A stretch of DNA of 64,000 nt from Delphinapterus leucas (Eukaryota > Chordata > Mammalia > Artiodactyla > Monodontidae), in the NCBI RefSeq assembly GCF_002288925.2, contig NW_022098008.1, forward strand, positions 5,873,971 through 5,937,970, written 5' to 3'. A model generated the notes under the pieces. The model saw only the letters and a list, made by a program, of their open reading frames with translations. It did not search any database and was not told the DNA's origin. The position numbers and the translations under genes are program-made. Positions 11,735 through 23,599 of this stretch are shown here, piece after piece (positions within the stretch are counted from its first letter, which is position 1; every line of letters starts with the position of its first letter).

Positions 11735-12320
11735 ATTGCCAAATGCCCATCAAATGGTGAATGGATAAGCAAACTGTGGTATTTCCATACAGTGGAATGT
11801 AACTCAACAATAAAAAGGAATAACCTACTAACACATGCAACCACATGGATGAATCTCAAATGCATTGTCTTAGTTGAAAGAAGCCACATTCAAAAGACTA
11901 TGTACTATATGATTCCACCTGTACAACGTGCTGGAAAAGGCAAATCTATAGAGGGAGAAAATAGATCAGTTGCTGACCACAGAGGAGCACAAGGGACCTT
12001 TGGGAGGTGATACAACTCTTCTATATCTTGACCATGGTGGTGCTTTCATGATTGTAAGCTTTTATCAAAAATGTATAGAATTTCTTTTTTTTTTTTTTTT
12101 TTTTTTTTTAGTTGCAGCATGAAGGATCTTTTAGTTGTGGCATGGGGGATCTTTCTTTTAGTTGCAGCATGTCACAGCCAAATAAATAAATAAATATTTT
12201 TAAAATGTATAGAATTGTACACTTAAAAGAGTGAATTTTACTCTATGTTCACAATGGGTATAATGATGCAAACTATACCTCAGTGAACCTGACCCAAACA
12301 AAAAACACAAACAAAAAGAA
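11735..12320 (+). mobile_element. Old L1M 3' end, split by a SINE
   Basis: Read on the plus strand, the end of ORF2 is visible: AATGGTGAATGGATAAGCAAACTGTGGTAT, ATACAGTGGAATGTAACTCAACAATAAAAAGGAAT, ATGCAACCACATGGATGAATCTCAAA. It is followed by an L1M 3' UTR ending in AATTGTACACTTAAAAGAGTGAATTTTA and 'tatacctcagtgaacctgac'. A tRNA-type SINE at 12083-12201 interrupts it between duplicated copies of AAAATGTATAGAATT. High divergence marks it as much older than the host's young L1s. Confidence 0.8.
12083..12201 (-). mobile_element. tRNA-derived SINE remnant with triplicated unit
   Basis: The insert is flanked by perfect 15-bp TSDs, AAAATGTATAGAATT (12068-12082 and 12202-12216). It opens with a T-run, the complement of an A-tail, and then has three imperfect copies of AGTTGYRGCATG plus 'ggatctt'. 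This unit is typical of the antisense 3' region of cetartiodactyl tRNA-type SINEs. The right end holds (AAAT)n. No tRNA promoter boxes remain, so it is a 5'-truncated copy. Confidence 0.65.
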
Positions 12321-12324
12321 ACAT

Positions 12325-13645
12325 TGTGATGAAGTGCAGAGAAGCCCATGCAGGTTGCACAGGGCTCTGTTCCCGGTAGCACTCCTGGATCTTGCCACCT
12401 CCCTGCCTGGAAGACCCGCTTAGGGACCACAAACACCGCTGAACGTGCTTCTGTGGGATGGGGTCTAAGAGAAGTTCATCCATGTATCATCATCTTCCCA
12501 ATGGAAACATGGGGCCGGAGAGCAAAACTTGTCTCATGTCCGGTTCATGCTGCCCTCCCGACCAAGAGTTTCAAGACTGCTCCCTACAATGTATACTCTC
12601 GAGGTGAGATCCCCTCACTCTACCATAAGCCACACTGGAAGGAGAGCATTTCTTGGGTCCTACTGTGCTATGTCTAGCTGGAGACACAAAGTCTACATTC
12701 AAAAAATTGTTAAAGTAAAAAAGTATATGAGATCCATTGTCCCAAGGATCAACAGTGGTAAAGGGACCACAGGGGAGGGGCACCACTTAGTGTGAATGGG
12801 GTATCCCCCAACCAGCTGTTGATTTGGGATAAGTGCTAATGGGGTCTGACTCAGTGCATGAATCTCCAAATCACATTGTAAGGAGAGGGCTTTCAATTCT
12901 AAGAGATATTAAAATGAGGTCGTGCCCTTAGGAAAACTGTGAACTTGGGGGCATGGTGATGTGTTAACGTACGTTCATCCTTGGTAAAAAAAAAATGTGC
13001 CCATCTGGTGAGTGATGCTGATGCTGAGGGAGGGCACGTGGGGGGTGAGGGGTGTATGGGAAAAATCTCTGTATCTCCTTCTCAACCTTGTTGTAGGCCT
13101 AAAACTGCTCTAAACAATTCTTAAGAAAAAGAAAGGAAGCAGTGATCCAAGTCTCTGAAAGAAGTTCGTTCTCATCTACTTCCTGTCCACTCACAGGTCA
13201 GATTTTAAGGGAAGGTCTTTCCTCATCCAAAACTAGCTGCAGGAACCCCTGTCTGGTCTGTATTTGTGTCTACAGCCTTGGAGTGTGTAGACCCTTGTAA
13301 AGAGCCTCAGACCTTATATACTTAGGCAGCAATTCTCAAGGACTGATCTTACTGAAATGAAGTCATATGAATGGAGAGAAAATATACTTCAACAAAAGAG
13401 AGAGGAAGCCATTGGCAAAACTGAACTTCCCCTGTTTGGCAGAACTGTGGATGCGTCTGAAGCTGTCATAGCCATGGTGGGTGGCAATCATAGTAACATC
13501 AAACCCTGATATGGGGCGGGTGCTGTAAAGGCTACATGTGAATTTCCTTCTTTTGGATTCCAGGTGCAAGAATTGGATTAATCATAACTTTTGCCTTGTG
13601 ACACACTCTCATCATTAACCCATGCGTGATCTGCTTTATTTTTTA
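12325..13645. other. No recognisable feature
   Basis: No named repeat. Several overlapping open frames at 12348-12896 (up to 109 codons) occupy both strands and have no family motif, so I do not call them genes. Confidence 0.4.
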
Positions 13646-13654
13646 TTTACTTAG

Positions 13655-14560
13655 TTAGTTGTTTTAACAACGCTGTAAACATCTACAATTCCACCTCCCC
13701 CCAAAACCTCAGATCTTAACAACAACCTTTATCTAACATCCACAGGCCCCCAGTTCCCCCATCCAGAACAACCACACCCTGATTCCTATGTTTGATCTTC
13801 CCTTGATTATCTTTTAGTAGTTTTATGGCAATTTTATGTATTCTTAATGTTTATATTTATATATATATTTTTTCATTTTAGCTGTTTTTGCCTTATAAGA
13901 AAAGTATGTTTTATGTAAATTTTGGGTACTTACTTTTTTAACTTAGCTGACATCCTTTGATATTGTTGTGTGCAATTGTAGCTCATTCATCTTGACTGCT
14001 GTTTCACTGTGGATAGTTGATTTGCCCATTCTTTGGTTGATGTCTCCAGTCTTTGGTGAATGGGGCAGCCGTGAACATTTCTGTACATGCCTCTGTCATC
14101 CATGTGCCAGGTGTCCCCGTGGACAACGGAATTACATGTGCTGGGATACTGGGTATGTGAATGATTCACTGTAGAGATAATGTCACGCTGTTTTCCAAAA
14201 CACTTGCACCAGCATAGACCTTACACTCTCAGTGGGTAAGAAGTCCTATATTTCTACATTCTCTTCAGCACTTGGTATTTTCAGATTTTTAAAATTATTG
14301 CCATCCAAACGGATGCAAAATGATATCCCATCATGGTCTTGAATTGCATTTTCCTGGTCACTCATGATGTTTAACATCTCTCCATCTGTTTCTTCCTCAG
14401 TCAGTTGCTCTCTCTCTCTCTCTGCTTTATATATTTTGGGCATGATTGCTTTGTCAGTTGTATTGTGCACATTTTCTCCCCCAGTGTGTAATTTATATTT
14501 CCTCTTTCTTTAATGTGTTTTCTCACTAGTAAACTTTATTAATGTCAACACTGTCAATTC
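13655..14560 (-). mobile_element. Old L1M fragment
   Basis: The complement of an old L1 ORF2 end and 3' UTR is recognisable. TTTTGATATTG and 'gctcattcatcttgactgctg' stand for the diverged 'gctgagtagtattccattgt' region. They are followed by GAATGGGGCAGCCGTGAACATTTCTGTACATG, CTGGGATACTGGGTATG, 'cattctcttcagcacttggtattt' and AATTGCATTTTCCTGG. Many indels separate the phrases. A (CT)8 tract lies at 14408-14423. Confidence 0.65.
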
Positions 14561-14634
14561 ATGGTATATTTACTCAGCACAATGACTGCAGGAAACAGAT
14601 AAAAGAATTATTACTTTTAAAAAGAGCCTTGAAG

Positions 14635-15022
14635 AATTCATTAAGCTGCCTAGGGTCACAAAACCAGGTCATTCATGAGTTAGTTTTACACTCAAGTTTT
14701 ACTCCAGTGCCAATTCTCTTTTCACTACAAGATTAACTTTTTCATACTCGATGGAGTTATGTTTTTTCCACCCAAGGGATGAAAACTCTTAGAAGCATAT
14801 TTAAAAAGCAAAGACTTTTCAAGTGGATACATGTAACAAATCTTAGAGCTTTACAGGTGAAAGGAGCCTTGTCACTTTAGTACATCATAAAGTTTACAAA
14901 TAAAAAGGCTGAGACTTATAGAGGTGAATGGCTCTCCCAAGACCATATAGCTAATTAGATCATTCAGAACCACAGCTAGAAGTCTGGCGTCCTCACCCAC
15001 AATGCAACTCCCCCTATTTCGC
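14635..15022 (-). repeat. Two MIR fragments, antisense
   Basis: At 14635-14735: CTGCCTAGGGTCACAAAACCAGG and 'ccagtgccaattctcttttcactac' are diverged forms of the antisense MIR core. At 14880-15022: AAAAGGCTGAGACTTATAGAGG, CTCTCCCAAGACCATATAGCTAATTAG and 'agaagtctggcgtcctc' show the same core again. These are two separate, equally old insertions. Confidence 0.6.
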
Positions 15023-15024
15023 AA

Positions 15025-17325
15025 TGAATGAGGTAATTGGTGCAAGCCCTAGATACTCAACATTTCCGCATGCTTTGAAATTGATCTCCATGCAAGAAAA
15101 TATATTAAACAATAATTTCTATAATACTGCTTCGTCTAGTTGCAATCACCATCATTAATGAGTCTCATGTGTGGAAAATTGGCCCCTACCATAAATACTC
15201 TGACTTTCTAAAAGTTAGAAAGTGCATTTTATCAAAAGAGCTCTCATGATCCCTGATTTGGGAAGCCCTTGGAGTGAGAAGAATTAAATTGACCATGACT
15301 TTAATTATGAAGCATATCCTACTAACTCCATATACAATTTCTAGCCAAAGACCCCAGCCTTGTTAAACCAGCCCCTTGTAATGTGCATGACTCCCAAAGT
15401 CACGACATTGACAGGAATATTTCCTGTATGGAGTCCTGCTGGGTCTGCAGCAAACCTTCTGAAGAAAGGTCTGCGGCTTCGTCCCAACCAAGCTATTCAT
15501 GGAGAAGCCTGGAGACCCCTATCCTCGCTCAGGTGTGACAATAACTACTTATGTCTCACCAGGGTTGTATGAATTGATGTGCCCTAGTCCCTTTAAACCA
15601 GGTCTGTGCTTCTCATGATCTGCTTTCTTTGTACAAATGAATATGTGTGTATACCTAGAAGGATGTAACTTTCAGTCTTTTGGAGTTCATTTCTGGCCAG
15701 CTCTTCACTTAGGCCCTGGTTAGGGTCTAGTTTCTGGCAGCATCATCCACTCTAGTAGGTTTCAGTAAAAAGGAGCTTAATACAAGGAAGCATATGTTCA
15801 CAAAATGTCAGGAAGGCTGGGGAAGCAGGCTCCAGTGACTTTTCCAGGAGCAATGCCCAGTTGTCAAACTGTTCTCTTCCATAGTAAATCAAGGAATTGT
15901 TTGCACTGCTGCTGAGTTCAGAACTGCACCACTTCTGACAAAATCAGAGAAGTTCCACCACTGCGGTTGAAGCATCAGGCAGCCCTCAGAAGCTACCTAC
16001 TGAATTCAGAAGCTGCAGCCATGTTTTCAGGTTACAGATTTGTGCCATTTCTGTCACCATCTGACACTAACAAAGGGGGACTTAGCACCTTGCCTTCTCT
16101 CAGGTAACTCAGTTCCAATTCAGAGTCTCCCAGGAGGGCATCACGTGGCAGAACTGGGAACCAAGAAGCCAAGGAAACAGAGTTCTTGGTTGAGATTCCA
16201 ACCTCTGGACTCTAGAAATGGGTTGAAAACCCATCCTGAGGGTCCACCATAGCTGTGAACCACAAGTTTTGAAAACACCCTAGTTTTCTACATGTGTATT
16301 TTACTTGCATATTGTCCATAAAAGTGAAAACTATAAACATGTGACTTGTCTCTCTTCCAGTTTTCCCGAGTGGAAAATGTTTTCTACTCTTACGCTTCTT
16401 AAATGCTTTCTTTATTCTTTCTTCAACTGCCTTTCAAAAAACTTGAAAGATCCTTACCAGGCTAATTATTGTGATTCTAGGTCTTACCATACAAAAATTC
16501 TTGTTATTTTAATACAGAAAATATTCTTCAAACTTCCATGCTCCTGAAAGTTTAGCATTTAGTTTGAATCTCAGAATTGATAACATTACATTTTGTCCCC
16601 TATAAAGCCAGAATACAGGCTCAGTGTTGACTTCTTTTAGTGAGAGAAACAAGAGGCGATTTGTTAATTACCTGAAGTCATTTTTCTTCATTTCCACAAA
16701 AGTCACAGTATAGCGTGCCCTCTCTGTCTTTGTTGGGCTGAAGTGTTCCAAGAAGCTTTGCAGTGTTCTCTGGGGGCCCCCGCCTCGAACTCAGGCTGTC
16801 CTGGAATGAGTTACTGCTGGTGGAGAAAAAGCATCTTCAGATTACTGTTCTGATGAGTCTTGCTGGCCTTGTTATGAAGCATAATGTGGGCTCATCTTCA
16901 AAGTTATTATGCTTGGTTTCATGGGGGCTTTATCACAATGCTTCTTCCAAAGATGGAGAGAGGACAGAGCCACGACACATGTATTGTGGGTGCTTATTTC
17001 AGAATATATTCCCCACCTTAGGTGCTTAACCTAAAAGATTGGTTAAAGTAAGGCAGCCCAGTGGGAAACAGGCCTGAGAAACTAGAACTTGGCGTTGCAT
17101 AATTCTTGCTACCCCTGATTGTGTAGGACTCAGAGTGAAGGGCTCTCAACTGAGGAAAACAACAAACAGACTTCTGATGTGTGTTCACAATAAGGCTAAA
17201 TTTATAAAATACAATGTCCAAGCAAAGTTTTGTGAACCAATTTATATTTTATTAACTCTATGTTATCTCAAGCCTATTCCTTTCTTTCACCCCTGCCCCT
17301 TCTTTCTCCTAACCATATTTTGTGA
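15025..17325. other. No recognisable feature
   Basis: About 2.3 kb without a repeat I can name. Open frames of 70-88 codons at 15360, 16040, 16305 and 16763 have no motif, no conserved neighbour and no splice context that I can defend. Confidence 0.4.
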
Positions 17326-17335
17326 GTCACGTCAT

Positions 17336-17469
17336 TTTTTTTTTTTTTTTTAATTTTCTTGGCCGTGTCGTGTAGCATGTAGGATCTTAGTTCCCCCACC
17401 AGGGTTCAAACCTGTGCCCCTTGCAGTGGAAGTGCAGAGTCTTAACCACTGGACTGCCATGGAAGTCCC
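17336..17469 (-). mobile_element. tRNA-derived SINE (Bov-tA/CHR relatives)
   Basis: A T-run is followed by TTGGCCGTGTCGTG, GCATGTAGGATCTTAGTTCCCCCACCAGGGTTCAAACC and 'gtcttaaccactggactgccatggaagtcc'. This is the complement of an artiodactyl tRNA-type SINE, including the box B-like GGTTTGAACCC in the sense strand. An imperfect TSD, CACGTCAT (17328-17335) and CATGTCAT (17470-17477), flanks it. Confidence 0.8.
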
Positions 17470-17479
17470 CATGTCATAT

Positions 17480-19480
17480 TTAATCAGATACTGAGTTCAT
17501 TTCCCTACATGCCTGGAAGAAGAAGGGGACTCATACAAGCATATTCCAAGTGGCCATAACCCTCTGGATCCAGCTTGATAAAATGCATTCTGCTGGATGA
17601 GTCATCCTATCTGATACATCTGTCATCGAAAATCTCTCTTGGCAAAGCTGAGTTTGTGTGTTTCAACTTGTTTCTTTGGGCCAGTTTTTTTCTTACCTTT
17701 CTCGACCTACCTGCAAACATCTTCAAGGAAGTGGCATGTTTCCTTCCTTAATGAGAACTTTAGCAGGACCCAGTGCTTCGTAGACACGAGGCACTTAATG
17801 GAACGCTGGTGGGGTGAATCCCTGTGGAACTGGGGAAGCAGGAGTTATAAGTGCCAACCCCAGAGTGTGGTGGGCAGCAGCAGGATGGGGCGGGACATTG
17901 CTTGCCCTCATTGTTATATAAAAGGAAATCAGCTCTACCCCCAGGCTGGAGCTTTAGGGTCTCTCTAGAAAAATCATGGGATATGAGTTGCATCAGCTAC
18001 AGATTCAGATTACAGCTCCTGACTTAGCAAGTCCGTTGCCAAAAAAGTCACTTCTCACCCCCAACATTAATAAAGTTACCCATGGAAGATTCTAACTGGC
18101 CCAGCTGGGGTCTTTTGCCCCTCTGGTTGATTCATCCTTGTCAAGGGGCTGTGTTGCAAAGACTGGACTTCCTGCAGCCCCGGGATCAGAGCATGACAAA
18201 CCGTTCTTCAACTGGCCCCCCAGCAGCTGGGAGACAGGAGGTCCTCCAAAGAAACAGAGTTGGGGGCAAACAAACCTCAGAGACAATCACACTCCTCGTG
18301 CCAGATTTCCACTGTCTGTGGTCTGAAATCCCCTCTTCCCCAGAGCCCCTGACCTGAGCTGTCTGTTCCCATCAGAACAGCCTCTTCCAAGGGCTCCTTC
18401 CTCATTATAGCCCCTTGCTCACTTCAGCACCCCCCAACCCCACGCTTTTGCTTATTTGCCCCCCACTCAGCTGTGATACCCTAGTATCCAACTCTTGCCT
18501 GGACCGAAGGCCCGAGTCAAAATTCATCCCTGCCAGGACACCTTGAGAAGAGTAAACTCTGCTTTAAATGATGGGTGTCACCAAATGACCTCTTATGTGA
18601 CAATTTGTTTGGTCACAGTGGAACATGTGCTCCTGGAGCCTGTGCTATCCCAGTCAACTGAGCAACTGACTGTGTGCTTTGAGTCCACTTCCCAGGCCCC
18701 AAGACAATATTCATAACCACTTGTGTTGTCAGAAGTATCCAAATTATTCATTTTAATTTTCCTTCATTTTTTTAAAAGAATTTTTATTTGACAATTCATT
18801 CTTTTCTTCATTTACTTTTTTTCACTGCTTAGTAAGTGTCCACTGGGTAAGTAGCACTGAGACAGGGACTCTGGCTACAAATCAGAGAAGAGAAAGTCAC
18901 TGCTTCAATCCTTGAAGCTTTAAATTAAGGAAGGACTGATTAAAATAGCCTAAATAATTCTAAAATCATATTTCTTTTTAAGTTCTACTTTGTACTGAAG
19001 CTGAACAAAGCAAGAAACCAGTACCCTGGTATGTAAAATTATAAGTGGAAATAAGGAATGATGTAAGCAGAAAAAAAGTCCTGCAAATCAACACTGGTTC
19101 AGTGGTCTGACCCCATGCAAAGGAGCCCCCTGCTCACTGAAGGTGGAGTTGTCCCTGGCCGTGAATTCAGGGCAGGGCACAGAAGGACCACCAATGGCCC
19201 TGGGCAACTCTGCTGCATCTGCAAAAAGCGAAAACACCTTTTATCTTAGCCTCTCACCTACAGGGCCCTTGTCAGATTGAGAGTTCCTCACGATGAGTTA
19301 CTGCTTTGGAGTAGGGATAATAAGCTTTGGATTCAACGATGCAAGTGTTTTTGGAACATCCCTTGTGTGTGACATACACTTGTCCTGAAGGTAAAATCCA
19401 AATGACCTTCCCTGCCCTCCCTGCGCTCACAGGCCGGTACCAGCAAATGACCATAGGTCTTAAAAGACTGAAAGAGCTGG
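17480..19480. other. No recognisable gene; weak L2 trace
   Basis: No gene is recognised. A short L2-like phrase at about 18830-18900 ('gtgtccactgggtaagtagcactgagacaggga') may be an antisense L2 end. The open frames at 17639, 18082 and 18495 (62-109 codons) show no family motif. Confidence 0.4.
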
Positions 19481-19486
19481 GGGGGG

Positions 19487-19982
19487 TTGTGGCAGGATGC
19501 ATGATGGCCCCCAAAGAGACCCAACTCCTAATTTCTGGATCCCATGAATGTTACCTTACATGGCAAAGTGGACACTGCAGGTGTGATTAAGGATGTTGAC
19601 ATAAGAAGATTATCCCGGGCTCTCCAGGTGAGCCTGAAATGCCATCACAAGTGCCTTTGTAAAAGGAAGGTGTAAGGAGAGTTGACTACAGAACAGAAGA
19701 AAGTGAGATGGTGACGTGGGAAGCAGGGGAAGAAAGGCATGTGACGCAGGGCCATAAGCCAAGGAATGAGCATGACCTTCTTAAGTTAGAAAACACCAGG
19801 GATGAATTCTCCCTTAGAGCCTCCAGAAGGAATCAGCCAACTGACATGCTCACTTTAGCCCCCATCAGATTCATTTTGGACTTCTGACCTCCAGAACTTT
19901 AAGAGGATAAATGTGTGTTGCTTTAAGTCACCAACTTTATGGTAATTTGTTACAGCAGCCATAGGAAGCTATTATAATACAA
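19487..19982 (+). repeat. MLT1 solo LTR (ERVL-MaLR)
   Basis: A nearly complete LTR. It starts GTGGCAGGATGCATGATGGCCCCCAAAGAG, then has CATGAATGTTACCTTACATGGCAAAG, GTGTGATTAAGGATGTTGA, GATTATCCCGGGCTCTCCAGG, TAGAGCCTCCAGAAGGAA, GGACTTCTGACCTCCAGAACT, and the polyadenylation end GTGTTGCTTTAAGTCACCAAC with 'ggtaatttgttacagcagccataggaag'. It has no internal retroviral region and no paired LTR. Confidence 0.85.
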
Positions 19983-20114
19983 GGTAGTTCACCTAAAAGG
20001 CAGCCCCTGCCCCCAGGGAGGAGGGGTCAGAAAATATTACTGGGGAATGAATTTCAATTCATAACAAGGTTGTGGTGGGCAGAGAAGTAATTTACATTTA
20101 AGAATCTGCCCTCA

Positions 20115-20928
20115 GAAGACCTAAATCAACATTTCTCCAAAGAAGATATACAGATTGCCATCAAACACATGAAAGGATGCTCAACATCACTAATCATTAG
20201 AGAAATGCAAATCAAAACTACAGTGAGGGGCTTCCCTGGTGGCGCAGTGGTTGAGAGACCACCTGCCGATGCAGGGGATGCGGGTTCGTGCCCCGGTCCA
20301 GGAAGATCCCACATGCCGCGGAGCGGCTGGGCCCATGAGCCATGGCCGCTGAGCCTGCGCGTCCAGAGCCTGTGCTCCACAACGGGAGAGGCCACAACAG
20401 TGAGAGGCCCGCATACTGAAAAAAAAAAAAAAAAAACTACAATGAGGTATATCCTCACACCAGTCAGAGTGGCCATCATCAAAAATATCTACAAACAATA
20501 AATGTTGGAGAAGGTGTGGAGAAAAGGGAACCCTCTTGTGCTGTTGGTGGGAATGTAAATTGATACAGCCACTCTGGAGAACAGTATGGAGGTTCATTAG
20601 AAAACTAAAAATAGAACTACCGTACGACCCAGCAATCCCACTACTGGGCGTATACCCTGAGAAAACCATAATTCAAAAAGGGTCATGTACCACAATGTTC
20701 ATTGCAGCTCTATTTACAATAGCCAGGACATGGAAGCAACCTAAGTTTCCATCAACAGATGAATGGATAAAGAAGATGTGGCACGGATATACAATGGAAT
20801 ATTACTCAGCCATAAAAAGAAACAAAATTGAGTTATTTGTAGTGAGGTGGATGGACCTAGAGTCTGTCATACAGAGTGACGTGAGTCAGAAAGAGGAAAA
20901 CAAATACCATATGCTAAAACATATATAG
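20115..20928 (+). pseudogene. L1 ORF2 C-terminal fragment
   Basis: This encodes the C terminus of the L1 endonuclease/reverse transcriptase. The segment before the SINE has the antecedent of the [13 protein letters not shown] block. After the SINE, the frame from 20536 contains CCWWECK (the end of the cysteine-rich zinc-knuckle-like motif), [34 protein letters not shown] and YTMEYYSAIKRN, ending in a stop at 20926-20928. The endonuclease and reverse transcriptase domains are absent through 5' truncation, so it has no function. Confidence 0.9.
20229..20432 (+). mobile_element. CHR SINE, full length
   Basis: A tRNA-derived, Pol III-type SINE of the cetacean CHR family. It begins GGCTTCCCTGGTGGCGCAG. 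An A-box-like TGGCGCAGTGG (20240-20250) and a B box GGTTCGTGCCC (20283-20293) are present. The body ends ACAGTGAGAGGCCCGCATAC, followed by a homogeneous A-tail. TSDs AAAACTACAGTGAGG (20214-20228) and AAAACTACAATGAGG (20433-20447) differ at one base. It sits inside the 20115 L1 and so is younger than it. Confidence 0.95.
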
Positions 20929-21324
20929 GGAATCTAAAAAAAAAAAAAAAAGGGTCTGAGGAACCTAAGGGCAGGACAGGAATAAAGATGCAGATGTAGA
21001 GAATGGGCTTGAGGACATGGGGAGGGGGAAGGGTAAGCTGGGACGAAGTGAGAGAGTGGCATGGACGTATATATACTACCAAATGTAAAATAGATAGAGA
21101 GTGGGAAGCATCTGCATAGCACAGGGAGGTCAGCTCGGTGCTTTGTGACCACCTAGAGGGGTGGGATAGGGAGGGTGGGAGGGAGATGCAAGAGGGAGGA
21201 GATATGTGGGCATATTTATACGTATAGCTGATTCACTTTGTTATACAGCAGAAACTAACACAACATTGTAAAGCAATTATACTCCAATAAAAATGTTAAA
21301 AAAAAAAAAGAATCTGCCCTCATA

Positions 21325-23590
21325 AGGAGAGAGTTTGTAGGATCTACGCCAGGTTGGAGCCTTCTTTAAACCACGATGTCTGCTCTTTCATTTTTCAAAG
21401 TCAATATTGAGGAAGAATTCTGCACCTACTGAGCTAAACATTTCATGAGTGTTCTGTCACTTAAGGTCCCCTTTTATCATTCTATGATGTAAGTGTGTTA
21501 TAATCATAAATTGTATGATTCTATAAAGACACCGAGGCCATTAGTGGTCATTGAACTTCCCAATGCCACACGGTTTAGTGGATGCTGTCAAATGCCACCC
21601 AGACTCTCTTTGGCAACAAGGAGTCCCCAGGTCCTGGGCTTAGTGCCCAACAGGCAGCTCTCCATTGTCAGTCTTTTTGGGTGACTGCCTGGGCCAAAAA
21701 TTTGCCTCCTTCCAAATGCAGCCACATCCCATGAGTGATCAACATGGGGGAATAAAGCCATGGCCCCCTCTCCCCAACTTGGGACACCTTGAAGAACCAC
21801 CCTGTCTTTAGAGCATCCTAGAAGGTCTGCCAAGGACCTTGTCAGGCCTGTGTCCCAGGTCAGCTTCTCTCTCTGTCCAGTCCTTCCTCCTTCCCCTCCC
21901 TCCCGTAGGTGTCAATCCCCCAAACAGTCCCTAATAAAGGTCCCAATGCACGAATCTCCAACTCAGAGATTCGCAACACAGAGCCTGCAACACAGAGCCA
22001 ATAAATGTTCGGCACGTGAATAAGGTATTTGGGATTCTGCTCCAACACCTGTACACTTCCTGTTCAACCTAGTACTCCCTGGTGCCACATACACTTATAA
22101 GATAGAATCTTTATCTTTTCCATGGACTGGGGAGAGAGGTGTTAGTGACAGAGCGCCTGTCCTAGAGGAGAAATCTGCAAATCAAAGCCTCTCTAGAAAA
22201 TGGATAACACTTCTTCCAACTCCCTTCTCTGCTGATGAATGTTTGTTGCTTGGAGCCTGGCTCTATGGCTATATTAACATTATGCTGAATAGACAGCACA
22301 TGGTGTCAGGAATGGAACGCTCCTCTCTCCCAATAACTCCTCTATTTGCCGGCTGGTGAAGGAAGGGGAGAGGCTGCCACGGCTCACTTACTGTGGCAGC
22401 AAATTACCCCCAAGAATTATCCATCAGGAGAAAGTGGCTCCTTGGAGCTGACAGCACAGAGCCATTTGCATTTAAAGAAGTGTCATTTCTAATTCTGGGC
22501 TTCTTCATCAGTGTGACTCCAGTGCAGTGAAGGATTGGTTTCAAGGATATAAAACCTTCCCCCGGTACTTACCAGACCTGATGGATGATTAGCAATTCAT
22601 TACAACATTATTCCCCAAAAAGCTGTGGCGGGTCTTTCTTTTATCCCACTGAGGATGATTAGCTCTCAAAGCACCAGAAGGACCTCAGTACAAAACTGTC
22701 TCAACGTGGGTGACTGTCCCATTGTATACATGACAGCTGTATGATCAAGGCACCTCCCCTTGGCTTAGCCACAGGAAACAAAATATGTTATACATTTTTC
22801 AAAACACTAGAGGACCTATATCTTATCTTACTAGAATGCCGAGATATGCTTTATATTTTGAAATGGAGTTTGATGTTTCTGCCTAGCAATCCTCTCTAAA
22901 CTTTTTTTTCCCCAAACACCTTTAAAGACACCAGAAAACTAATAAGATGAAAAACCTCACAATACTGATAATGCAGATAGACAGTCTAATGGCTAAATCT
23001 TTGGGGATATCACATTAACTTGAAGGCCTCATGCCACTGCAGCCCCAGCTCCCGACCCCATGACACAGAGGATGTCTAGAAAATCTTAGAGCCAATTCCT
23101 GCCACCGCCTCTGCACCCACCCACCTCACAGGACCCACTCTTTGCAAGGGACCAGCGTGGACAACCTGGCAGAGAGTAAGGAAGAATAGCCCAGAGTTAA
23201 GGGCGGTGGGCAGGTGTGGTGACAAGAATGGCACTGATGAGATGACCAGACACTCAGCCTAGGAGAGACACTGCCTTGGCCACAGAGATCAAGAGGCAGG
23301 TGACAGCCCTGAGTTGGGAACTGTAGTGTCTCTCACGTAGACAAAAATCAGGGCCCTGTGTTTCCTGTCTGTTAGCAAATACCTAAATCTTGCCTGCAGA
23401 ATTAAGTGAGGCCCATGAAAAAGTGCCCCATGGAAAAAACCTCCTCCTGAAAATGGTGCACTGCAGTGTCCAGAAGGAGATCTCAAGTAATATCACCATC
23501 CTAAGTACAAGATCGAGGTGCGGATAGCTAGTGGTCCCAAAGACAACAGCAGAACAAGTGAAATACAGGCAGTACTTTTAAAAAGATAAT
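21325..23590. other. No recognisable feature
   Basis: About 2.3 kb without a repeat I can name. I see no coding frame with family motifs. GC content is somewhat higher than in the flanks at 23040-23240. Confidence 0.4.
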
Positions 23591-23599
23591 ATGGAACAC

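Larger units (their letters stand above)
20115..21307 (+). mobile_element. Young L1, 5'-truncated, perfect TSD
   Basis: The insertion lies between two perfect 15-bp copies of AAGAATCTGCCCTCA (20100-20114 and 21308-21322). It holds the last part of ORF2, a 3' UTR with an internal A-run (20937-20951), a G-rich tract (21018-21036), the AATAAA signal (21287-21292) and an A-tail. A CHR SINE interrupts it at 20229-20432. The TTT/AAG junction at the left TSD fits the target preference of the L1 endonuclease. It was dead on arrival, because the promoter, ORF1 and most of ORF2 are missing. Confidence 0.95.

Noticed and set aside
20240..20293. Possible functional tRNA gene
   Set aside because: The A and B boxes belong to the CHR SINE. 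No tRNA cloverleaf with intact stems is present.
20190..20669. 159-codon minus-strand frame with a Gly/Pro/Arg-rich middle
   Set aside because: It runs across the CHR SINE and L1 ORF2 in antisense. The similar frames at 32788-33124 and 40385-40656 are the same SINE read in other frames.
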